64,000 nt of DNA, taken from the NCBI RefSeq assembly GCF_022808855.1, contig NZ_JAKZLF010000014.1, positions 41,463 through 105,462 on the forward strand. The letters run 5' to 3'. The translations under genes and the position numbers were made by a program. The DNA comes from Anaeromyxobacter soli (lineage in GTDB: Bacteria > Myxococcota > Myxococcia > Myxococcales > Anaeromyxobacteraceae). Below, piece by piece: positions 57,970-64,000 of this stretch (position 1 is the first letter of the stretch; the number at the start of each line of letters is the position of its first letter). The notes beneath the pieces are model-generated. The model worked only from the letters and a program-made list of their open reading frames with translations. It was not told where the DNA came from and ran no database searches.

Positions 57970-58659
57970 ATGGCCCAGTTCAACGCCGACACGCGCGAGA
58001 TCGCCGTCAAGGTCGTCTACTACGGCCCGGCGCTGTCCGGGAAGACGACCAACCTCCAGGCGCTCTTCCAGAAGATCGATCCGAAGATCCGCGGGCGTCT
58101 CATGACGCTCGACACCAAGGACGACCGGACGCTCTTCTTCGACATGATGCCCGTGTTCTTCCGCACCCGGGCGGGCGTGAAGGTGAAGCTGAAGCTGTAC
58201 ACGGTGCCGGGCCAGGTGATGCACGAGTCCACCCGGCGCATCGTGCTGCAGGGCACCGACGCGGTGGCGTTCGTCGCCGACTCGCGCCGCAGCGAGGCCG
58301 CGCCGACGCTCGCCTACTGGAACAACATGCTGAAGAACCTGGAGGCGAACGGGCTCGACTACAGGTCCCTGCCCATCGTCATCCAGATGAACAAGCGCGA
58401 CCTCGAGGACGCGCGCGGCGACGGCGAGCTCGGCGATCTGCTCCGCGTGATCCAGCCGCGCATCGTGCCGGCGGTGGCGATCCGCGGCGAGGGCGTCCTC
58501 GAGACCCTGCACGCGCTGCTCCAGCTCACCTACCGCACCCTCGACAAGCGCTTCGGCCTCGAGTCCACCTGGCAGGTGTCGGAGCGCGAGTTCCTCGGCC
58601 AGATCTTCTCGCACGTGGACGTGCGCGGCTCACGGCTCGCGGAGGCGCCGGCGCGATGA
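57970..58659 (+). CDS. MglA-like small Ras-family GTPase
   Basis: 229 residues. P-loop GPALSGKTTN (19-28), the unusual switch-2 VPGQ instead of DxxG (KLYTVPGQVMHESTRRIV), VIQMNKRDL for guanine recognition. All are features shared with MglA, the polarity and gliding GTPase of M. xanthus, which begins with a similar REI-KIVYYGPGL-GKTTNLQ block. About 30 residues are added at the C terminus. No MglB-type GTPase-activating gene is adjacent. It overlaps the kinase gene by ATGA, so the two proteins are probably made together. Confidence 0.9.
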   Translation: MAQFNADTREIAVKVVYYGPALSGKTTNLQALFQKIDPKIRGRLMTLDTKDDRTLFFDMMPVFFRTRAGVKVKLKLYTVPGQVMHESTRRIVLQGTDAVAFVADSRRSEAAPTLAYWNNMLKNLEANGLDYRSLPIVIQMNKRDLEDARGDGELGDLLRVIQPRIVPAVAIRGEGVLETLHALLQLTYRTLDKRFGLESTWQVSEREFLGQIFSHVDVRGSRLAEAPAR

Positions 58660-60050
58660 CGCTGCCGCCGTCCTTCCTGCAGCAGCGGCTGCCGCTCGGG
58701 GATCTGCTCGATCTCCGGGCGTTCGGCGACGTGTGCCACTCGTTCTCCGAGCTGTACCGCGTCGGCATCAAGGTGTTCGACGAGGCGGGCAACAAGCTCG
58801 TGGACGTGCGGGTGGGGAACGCCGACTTCTGCGGCTACATCTGGTCGAAGGCCGCCGGCCGCGAGGGCTGCATCGCCACGGTGGCCAAGGCGAAGGGCGA
58901 GCCGCTCCCCGAGGAGCCCGTCCCGGTCCTCGTGCAGTGCTTCTCCGGCTGCCGCTACGTGGTGCAGCCGATCCTCTACGAGGGCGACCTCCTCGGCCGG
59001 GTGGTGTTCGGCCCGTTCGTCCCGGACGACCTCGTCGAGCTGCCCGCCTCGCTGCGCGGCATCGCGCCCGACTTCGACGCCGAGCTCGCGAAGGGCTACC
59101 AGCAGAAGATCCGGCGCGTCTCCGTCGCCACCGCCGAGAAGATCCTGAAGCACTTCATGGATCTCCTCGACGTGATGGTCTTCACCGGCCACAAGAGCCT
59201 CATCGCGGCGAAGCTCCACATCGAGGCGGTGCAGGAGAGCTACCGCGAGCTGCAGGACAAGAACCGCGAGCTCGAGGACAGCTACGCGAAGCTGAAGGAG
59301 CTCGATCGCCTCAAGTCGAACTTCCTCGCCACCATGAGCCACGAGCTGCGCACCCCGCTCACGAGCGTCATCGGCTACTCGGAGATGATGCTCGAGGGGC
59401 TCGGCGGCCCGCTCACCGCCGAGCAGCGCGAGTACCTCGGCATCATCATGGAGAAGGGGGAGAACCTGCTGCAGCTCATCACCTCGATCCTGGACATCTC
59501 CAAGATCGAGGCCGGGCGCGTGCGGCTCGTGCTCTCCGACGTGGACGCCACCCAGATCATGCGCGACGCCGTCGCGACCGTGCTGCCCCTCGCGCGCAAG
59601 AAGGGGCTCAAGATCGCCTGCGAGGCGGGCGCCATGCCCCGCATCCAGGCCGACCGCGACAAGCTCCGCCAGTGCCTCGTGAACCTCTGCTCGAACGCGG
59701 TGAAGTTCACGCCCGCGGGCGGCGCGATCCGGGTCTACGCCGAGGCGCTCGCGGGGGACCGGCTCGCCATCCACGTCGCGGACAGCGGCATCGGCATCGC
59801 CGAGGAGCACCTCGGCAAGGTCTTCGACGTCTTCTACCAGGTGGACGGCTCGTCCACGCGCGAGTACGGCGGCGCCGGCCTGGGCCTCGCCATCGTGAAG
59901 AGCTTCGTGGAGGCGCACGGCGGCGAGGTGGCGCTGCGCTCCACCGCCGGCGTGGGCACCACCTTCTCGCTCGTGCTGCCGCTCCGCCCGAGCGTCGCGC
60001 CCGCCTACACCCCCATCGTCCCGCTCGCCGCCGTCGGGCGCGCCTCCTGA
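58656..60050 (+). CDS. Histidine kinase with N-terminal PocR sensory domain
   Basis: 464 residues, no membrane segment, so cytoplasmic. The PocR-like ligand domain covers about residues 15-180 with the Cys-rich FCGYIWSKAAGREGCIA and QCFSGCRYVVQPILYEGDLLGRVVFG, possibly binding a small molecule or metal. A coiled-coil linker (YRELQDKNRELEDSYAKLKE) joins the HisKA domain, whose H-box is FLATMSHELRTPLTSVIGYS, and the HATPase domain has N-box VNLCSNAVKFTP and GGAGLGLAIVKSFVEAHGG. The ATG overlaps the GTPase stop. The cognate response regulator is not adjacent unless it is the receiver at 62.9 kb. Confidence 0.9.
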   Translation: MTLPPSFLQQRLPLGDLLDLRAFGDVCHSFSELYRVGIKVFDEAGNKLVDVRVGNADFCGYIWSKAAGREGCIATVAKAKGEPLPEEPVPVLVQCFSGCRYVVQPILYEGDLLGRVVFGPFVPDDLVELPASLRGIAPDFDAELAKGYQQKIRRVSVATAEKILKHFMDLLDVMVFTGHKSLIAAKLHIEAVQESYRELQDKNRELEDSYAKLKELDRLKSNFLATMSHELRTPLTSVIGYSEMMLEGLGGPLTAEQREYLGIIMEKGENLLQLITSILDISKIEAGRVRLVLSDVDATQIMRDAVATVLPLARKKGLKIACEAGAMPRIQADRDKLRQCLVNLCSNAVKFTPAGGAIRVYAEALAGDRLAIHVADSGIGIAEEHLGKVFDVFYQVDGSSTREYGGAGLGLAIVKSFVEAHGGEVALRSTAGVGTTFSLVLPLRPSVAPAYTPIVPLAAVGRAS

Positions 60051-61027
60051 TGCCCCCGCGCCCGCCGCCCGGCGAGTTCGAGCTCATCCGCCGCTTCACG
60101 CACGCGCTGCCGCTCCGCGGCGAGGGCGTGCGGGTCGGCCCCGGCGACGACGCGGCGGTGCTCGCCCCGCCGCGCGGTGAGGAGCTCGTCGTCACCGCGG
60201 ACGCGGTGGTGGCGGGCGTCCACTTCGACCGCGCCTTCTCGCCGGAGGACGTCGGATGGAAGGCGCTCGCGGTGAACCTCTCCGACCTCGCCGCCATGGG
60301 CGCGCGGCCGCTCTGGGCCCTCGTGTGCCTGGGCGTGCCACCCGGGGTGCGCCCCGCCGAGCTCGTGCGCCTCGGCCGCGGCCTCGGCGCCTGCGCGCGG
60401 CGCTACCGCGTCGCGGTGGCCGGGGGGAACGTCACGCGCGCCTCCGAGCTGTCCGTCACCGTCACCGTCATCGGCGCCGTCCCCGAGGGGCGCGCCCTGC
60501 TCCGCACCGGCGCGCGCGCGGGCGACCTCGTCGCCGTCACCGGCACCCTCGGCGACGCCGCGCTCGGGCGGGCTCCCGGCGCCCCGGCCGCGCTCGTCCG
60601 CCGCCAGCGCCGGCCCACCCCGCGCCTCGCCGCGGGGCGCGCCCTCGCCGGCGTCGCCCGCGCCGCCATCGACGTCTCCGACGGGCTCGTGCAGGACCTC
60701 GCCCACCTGTGCGAGGCCTCGCGGGTGGGGGCCCGCATCGGCGTCGCCGATCTGCCGCTCTCCGCCGCCGCGGAGCGGCTCGCCCACCGCTCCGGCGCGG
60801 CCCGCGACGCGGCGCTCTCCGGCGGCGAGGACTACGAGCTCGTGGTCGCCCTCGCGCCCTCCCTCCTCCCCGCGGCGCGCGCGGCGGCGGCGAAGGCCCG
60901 CACCCCCCTCACCGTCATCGGCCGCTTCGTGCGGGGACGCGGCGTGCGCGTCGTCGGCCCCACCGGCGCGGCGGTCGAGGTCGAGCGGCGCGGTCACGAC
61001 CACCTCCGCGCACCCACCGCTCTTTGA
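60050..61027 (+). CDS. thiL: Thiamine-monophosphate kinase
   Basis: Phosphorylates thiamine monophosphate to the active diphosphate. 325 residues from an ATG sharing a base with the kinase stop (TGATG). Family blocks [77 protein letters not shown] and [11 protein letters not shown] place all metal-binding aspartates. Its link to the two signalling genes upstream may be only positional. Confidence 0.95.
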   Translation: MPPRPPPGEFELIRRFTHALPLRGEGVRVGPGDDAAVLAPPRGEELVVTADAVVAGVHFDRAFSPEDVGWKALAVNLSDLAAMGARPLWALVCLGVPPGVRPAELVRLGRGLGACARRYRVAVAGGNVTRASELSVTVTVIGAVPEGRALLRTGARAGDLVAVTGTLGDAALGRAPGAPAALVRRQRRPTPRLAAGRALAGVARAAIDVSDGLVQDLAHLCEASRVGARIGVADLPLSAAAERLAHRSGAARDAALSGGEDYELVVALAPSLLPAARAAAAKARTPLTVIGRFVRGRGVRVVGPTGAAVEVERRGHDHLRAPTAL

Positions 61028-61051
61028 CTTGCCGCAGGGCGCGTCTAGGAT
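61024..61051 (+). promoter_or_regulatory. Sigma-70-type promoter for the chemotaxis cluster
   Basis: TTGACT (61024-61029) overlaps the end of thiL, with TAGGAT (61046-61051) after a 16-base spacer. The start near 61058 leaves a leader of about 30 bases containing GGAGAGGGG. Confidence 0.7.
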
Positions 61052-61086
61052 CGCCCCGCCGTCCCACGCCTTGGAGAGGGGCACCC

Positions 61087-62475
61087 TTGCCGCGAGCGAG
61101 CCGAGACGAGCGACTGTCCACCCGCCCGAGCGCGCGCTGGCAGGACGCGCCGCACCTCGTCGCCCTGCGCGGGCGCGCGGCCGAGGCGGCGCCCAGGGCG
61201 ACGCCGCCGCTCGCCGGCGTGCCGGTCTCGCTCGAGAAGAAGATCCTCTTCAGCTACCTCGTCGTGGGCGCGGTGCTGCTCTTCGCGGTGCCGGAGATCC
61301 GCGAGCGCGTGCAGAGCCCGCTCGTGGCGGGCCTCGCGGTGCTCGCCCTCACCCTGCTCCTCGGCATCGTGCTCACCCTCGCCGTGGCGCGGGTGTCGCG
61401 CCTCGCCCGCCTGCGCGGGAGCGCCGTCGAGATCAGCCGCGGCGACCTCTCCAAGGCGGTGGTGTCGGAGGAGCAGCGCACCGCCCACGACGAGATCGAC
61501 GAGCTGACCTACGCCATCCGCACCATGCAGGAGAACCTGCGCGATCTCGTGTCGCGCATCCAGCGGACGGCGCAGTCGGTGGCCGACTCGGCGAACGAGC
61601 TGCAGCAGAGCGCGGAGGAGGTGAACGCCTCGACGGACGAGGTCGCCTCCTCCATGGAGAAGATCGCGGTCGGCGCCGGCCAGCAGTCGGAGCTCGTGGA
61701 GCGGACCTCCAAGGTGATCGGGGAGATCGCCGCGTCCATCGAGGCGACGGCGCGCAGCGCGGAGGAGGCGGCGCGCGCCTCGGCGGAGACGAGCCAGTCG
61801 GCCGCCGCCGGCGGCGACGCCGCCCGGCTCGCCGGCGAGAAGGTGAAGAAGGTGTTCGCCCGCATCGAGGCCGCGAGCGAGCAGGTGTTCGCCTTCGGCG
61901 AGCGCACGAAGGAGATCTCCAAGATCGTGGAGGCGATCACCCAGGTCGCGAACCAGACGAACCTGCTCGCCCTGAACGCCACCATCGAGGCGGCCCGCGC
62001 CGGCGAGTACGGCCGCGGCTTCGCGGTGGTCGCCGAGGAGGTCCGCAAGCTCGCCGAGTCCGCCGGGCGCTCCGCGGAGCAGATCTCCTCGCTCGCCACC
62101 GACATCTCCGGCCGCGCGGGCAAGGTGGTCGAGACCATGAAGGAGTCGGTCTCCGAGCTCGGCGAGGGGCGCGAGGACCTGAACGCCATCATCCGCACCC
62201 TGGCCGACATCGCCAAGATCGCCGCCACCGGGGCGGACAAGGTGGGCGTCATCTCCCAGGCCGCCCGCGACCAGCTCCAGGGCTCGGCCGACATGGTCCA
62301 GGCGATGGACCACATCTCGGACGTCGCCTCCTCGAACGCGAGCCAGACCGAGCAGGTGCGCAAGGTCACCGCCGAGCAGACCGCGGCGGTCGCGCAGATG
62401 GCCGGCGCGGCGCAGGAGCTCACGAACCTCTCGCTCGAGCTCCAGGCGGTCGTCTCGCGGTTCCGGCTCGGCTAG
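61087..62475 (+). CDS. Methyl-accepting chemotaxis protein
   Basis: 462 residues from a TTG start five bases after GGAGAGGGG. The N-terminal ~45 residues are basic and cytoplasmic. Two membrane helices ([17 protein letters not shown] and [20 protein letters not shown]) are joined by only about 10 residues, so there is essentially no periplasmic sensor. A HAMP region ([19 protein letters not shown]) and the long signalling coiled coil follow, with the hairpin tip [20 protein letters not shown] and [20 protein letters not shown]. It probably senses a cytoplasmic, membrane or partner-protein signal and feeds the CheW/CheA encoded downstream. Confidence 0.93.
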   Translation: MPRASRDERLSTRPSARWQDAPHLVALRGRAAEAAPRATPPLAGVPVSLEKKILFSYLVVGAVLLFAVPEIRERVQSPLVAGLAVLALTLLLGIVLTLAVARVSRLARLRGSAVEISRGDLSKAVVSEEQRTAHDEIDELTYAIRTMQENLRDLVSRIQRTAQSVADSANELQQSAEEVNASTDEVASSMEKIAVGAGQQSELVERTSKVIGEIAASIEATARSAEEAARASAETSQSAAAGGDAARLAGEKVKKVFARIEAASEQVFAFGERTKEISKIVEAITQVANQTNLLALNATIEAARAGEYGRGFAVVAEEVRKLAESAGRSAEQISSLATDISGRAGKVVETMKESVSELGEGREDLNAIIRTLADIAKIAATGADKVGVISQAARDQLQGSADMVQAMDHISDVASSNASQTEQVRKVTAEQTAAVAQMAGAAQELTNLSLELQAVVSRFRLG

Positions 62476-62479
62476 GCGC

Positions 62480-62896
62480 GTGCGGCACGTCCTCTTCCGC
62501 CTCGGCAGGGAGCGGTTCGCGCTGCCGCTCGAGGCGGTGCGCGAGGTGGTGCTGCCCCAGCCGCCCTTCGCCCGCGTGCCGCGCGCGTCCGAGGCGGTGC
62601 GCGGGGTGATGAACCTGCGCGGGCGGGTGATCGCGGTGGTGGACCTCGCCCCCCTCGTCGGCCTGGCGGCGCAGGCGCTCGAGCCGTCCGCGGGGCAGGT
62701 GATCGTCCTCGACCACGCCCGGCGCGCGCTCGGGCTCCTCATCGGCGGCGTGCTCGGCGTGGAGCCGCTCACGCCGGAGGGCCGCGGCGGCGAGGGGCTC
62801 GTGCGCGGCGTCGCGACCTCGCGCGCGGGCGCCGTGACGGTGCTCGGGGCGGACGCCGTCGCGAGCGAAGCGGTCCGGCTGTTCGGCGGTAGGTGA
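62480..62896 (+). CDS. cheW: Chemotaxis coupling protein CheW
   Basis: 138 residues from a GTG four bases after the chemoreceptor stop. A single CheW domain: VLFRLGRERFALPLEAVREV, the conserved VMNLRGRVIAVVDLAPLVG and VIVLDHARRALGLLIGGVLGV. It links the chemoreceptor to CheA. The short length shows no extra domain. Confidence 0.92.
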   Translation: MRHVLFRLGRERFALPLEAVREVVLPQPPFARVPRASEAVRGVMNLRGRVIAVVDLAPLVGLAAQALEPSAGQVIVLDHARRALGLLIGGVLGVEPLTPEGRGGEGLVRGVATSRAGAVTVLGADAVASEAVRLFGGR

Positions 62897-62907
62897 TGTG
62901 ATAGGTT

Positions 62908-62924
62908 CCGAAGGACACCTTCGG
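62908..62924 (+). promoter_or_regulatory. Hairpin in front of the receiver gene
   Basis: CCGAAGG (62908-62914) and CCTTCGG (62918-62924) form a perfect 7-bp stem with a 3-base loop, ending directly before the GGGAGAGG ribosome-binding site. It could damp or pace translation of the receiver relative to CheW. Confidence 0.45.
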
Positions 62925-62939
62925 GGGAGAGGTAGGCCG

Positions 62940-63308
62940 ATGGCGAAGCGAGTCCTGATCGTCGACGACGCGATCTTCATGCGGAACATGATCAAGGACA
63001 TCTTCTCGGGCTCCGGCTTCGAGGTCGTCGGCGAGGCCGCGAACGGGCTCGAGGCGGTCGAGAAGTACCGGGAGCTGAAGCCCGACCTCACCACCATGGA
63101 CATCGTGATGCCGTTCAAGAGCGGCATCGAGGCGACGCGCGACATCGTCAAGCAGGACCACAAGGCGGTGATCGTGATGTGCAGCGCGCTCGGCCAGGAG
63201 TCGCTGGTGATGGAGGCCATCGAGGCCGGCGCGAGCGACTTCATCGTGAAGCCGTTCAAGGCGGAGGACGTCCTCTCCGTCGTGAAGAAGGTCCTGGGCG
63301 AGGCCTGA
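62940..63308 (+). CDS. Single-domain response regulator, CheY-like
   Basis: 122 residues, one receiver domain. VLIVDDAIFMRNMIKDIF holds the acidic pair, the phospho-acceptor is D54 in LTTMDIVMPFKSG, Ser replaces Thr in VIVMCSALGQ, and the conserved Lys is K104 in FIVKPFKAEDV. The ATG at 62940 has GGGAGAGG upstream; a longer open frame starts at 62898 but reads through the hairpin. Sits between cheW and cheA, so it is likely the phosphoryl acceptor of that CheA. Confidence 0.92.
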   Translation: MAKRVLIVDDAIFMRNMIKDIFSGSGFEVVGEAANGLEAVEKYRELKPDLTTMDIVMPFKSGIEATRDIVKQDHKAVIVMCSALGQESLVMEAIEAGASDFIVKPFKAEDVLSVVKKVLGEA

Positions 63309-63550
63309 ACGAGCGATCATGGTCCCGAAACGCTCAGCGAGCGAAGCGAGCCCGCCGGGGCGACGCCGCGGAAGCGGCGAAGCCGCGCGCGGCGGCGCCC
63401 GGGGCCCCGCGCCCCGGGGGGGGGCCCCCACGACCATCGCACGGCGGGGCGGGGGCGCAGCCCCCGTTCGAACCTGGCTGAACGACAGCGCGACGCGCGT
63501 CACCGAAGGTGAACGCGCATCGCGAACTGTCGTTTAGCGCCCGGGGAGCC
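63309..63550. other. GC-palindrome-rich gap before cheA
   Basis: 242 bases without a gene. It contains a CGAGCGAAGCGAGC palindrome near 63341, a dense set of GCC/GGC inversions, a G9 run near 63415-63423 and repeat copy 3. These structures may attenuate transcription between the receiver and cheA. Confidence 0.55.
63442..63466. repeat. Interspersed palindromic repeat, copy 3
   Basis: Exact reverse complement of the 25-base element at 37416-37440, and like copy 2 it is accompanied by a GAGCGAAGCGAGC-type palindrome (here about 100 bases before it). Confidence 0.8.
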
Positions 63551-64000
63551 GTGGCGCTCGATCTCCAGAAGTACCTGGGTCTGTTCGCGAGCGAGGCGGG
63601 GGAGCACCTCGCCGCGTTCGGGCGCGAGCTCGTCCGCCTCGAGCGGGCGCCGCCCTCCGCCGCGCGCAACGAGATCGTGGACGCGCTCTTCCGCCACGCG
63701 CACAGCGTGAAGGGGATGAGCGCCTCGATGCAGCTCGACGGCATCGCCTCGCTGGCGCACCGCCTGGAGGACCTCGTCGCGCTGTTCCGCGCCGCCCCCG
63801 CCCGGCTCGACGCCGCCGCGGTCGATCTCCTCCTCGCCGCGGGCGACGCCCTGCAGGGGATGGTGCAGGAGGCGGCGAAGGGCGGCTCGCCGGCCGAGGA
63901 GCCCGTCCTCTCCGCCCGGCTCGCCGAGGCGGCGGCGCGCTATCGCGGCGCGCCCGGCCCGCCGCCGGCGGCGACCGCGCCGGTCGAGCCGCCCGCCCCC
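63551..64000 (+). CDS. cheA: Chemotaxis histidine kinase CheA (5' part)
   Basis: The reading frame from the GTG at 63551 stays open to the window end (150 codons). The N-terminal Hpt domain begins DLQKYLGLFASEAGEHLAAF and has the phosphorylated His in ALFRHAHSVKGMSASM (H51), then LAHRLEDLVALFRA. A Pro/Ala linker starts near residue 135. The kinase core lies beyond the window. GGGGAG is only two bases from the GTG, so the start is slightly uncertain. Confidence 0.9.
   Translation, partial: MALDLQKYLGLFASEAGEHLAAFGRELVRLERAPPSAARNEIVDALFRHAHSVKGMSASMQLDGIASLAHRLEDLVALFRAAPARLDAAAVDLLLAAGDALQGMVQEAAKGGSPAEEPVLSARLAEAAARYRGAPGPPPAATAPVEPPAP

Noticed and set aside
63466..63485. tRNA-like GTTCGAACC in the cheA leader
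   Set aside because: No acceptor, D or anticodon arms can be formed around it.

Overview
This window looks like the replication-origin side of a Myxococcota chromosome, most likely Anaeromyxobacter or a close relative. Three things point that way: very high GC with strong GC/GCC third-position bias; the order gyrB-recF-dnaN-dnaA facing away from rpmH-rnpA-yidD-yidC-jag-rsmG and parAB; and myxobacterial hallmarks (a parS cluster beside parAB, a bactofilin directly after parB, an MglA-like GTPase, a PocR-domain kinase). The genus is inferred from gene content, not from a database match.

Layout. 0-3.2 kb: a membrane-anchored Fe-S oxidoreductase and an alpha/beta hydrolase. 3.2-12.4 kb, all minus strand: a Cys-rich protein, an archaemetzincin-like protein whose catalytic Glu is replaced by Ala, tRNA-Gln, fabH, gyrB, recF, dnaN and dnaA. 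The strand bias flips between dnaA and rpmH. A perfect DnaA box lies between dnaA and dnaN. 12.7-16.4 kb: rpmH-rnpA-yidD-yidC-jag-small ORF-rsmG. 16.6-19.3 kb: a GYD protein, a decayed peptidase-like gene abutting a short dnaN-like fragment, then about 1.5 kb of gene-free DNA carrying five parS sites, two of them inside a duplicated unit. 19.3-21.6 kb: parA, parB, bactofilin. 21.7-36.2 kb: hsp20 facing an F1 operon (atpHAGDC), then gyrA, a TPR lipoprotein, hemL and a class V aminotransferase, then a separately promoted Fo operon (AtpZ/I-type gene, small membrane protein, atpB, atpE, atpF). The ATP synthase genes are therefore split.

36.3-45.8 kb: ychF on the plus strand, then a minus-strand operon of three parvulin-type peptidyl-prolyl isomerases leading into pdxA, then mfd. 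mfd carries two inverted copies of a palindromic repeat inside its reading frame. 46-52 kb: a TPR lipoprotein with hrcA-grpE-dnaK, and dnaJ with its own promoter. 52-57.8 kb: an LpoA/LppC-like lipoprotein, an M50-type membrane protease, a small membrane-anchored protein coupled to a DinG/XPD-type helicase. 58-64 kb: MglA-like GTPase, PocR-type histidine kinase and thiL in an overlapping chain, followed by a separately promoted chemotaxis cluster (chemoreceptor, cheW, receiver, cheA running off the end).

Most genes are core housekeeping. The accessory or odd features are the parS field and neighbouring gene graveyard, the Glu-less archaemetzincin, small palindromic repeats (three intergenic, two in mfd), and the GTPase/kinase pair next to the chemosensory genes. 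Many genes are translationally coupled by GTGA, ATGA, TGATG or TAGTG overlaps, and several use TTG or CTG starts.
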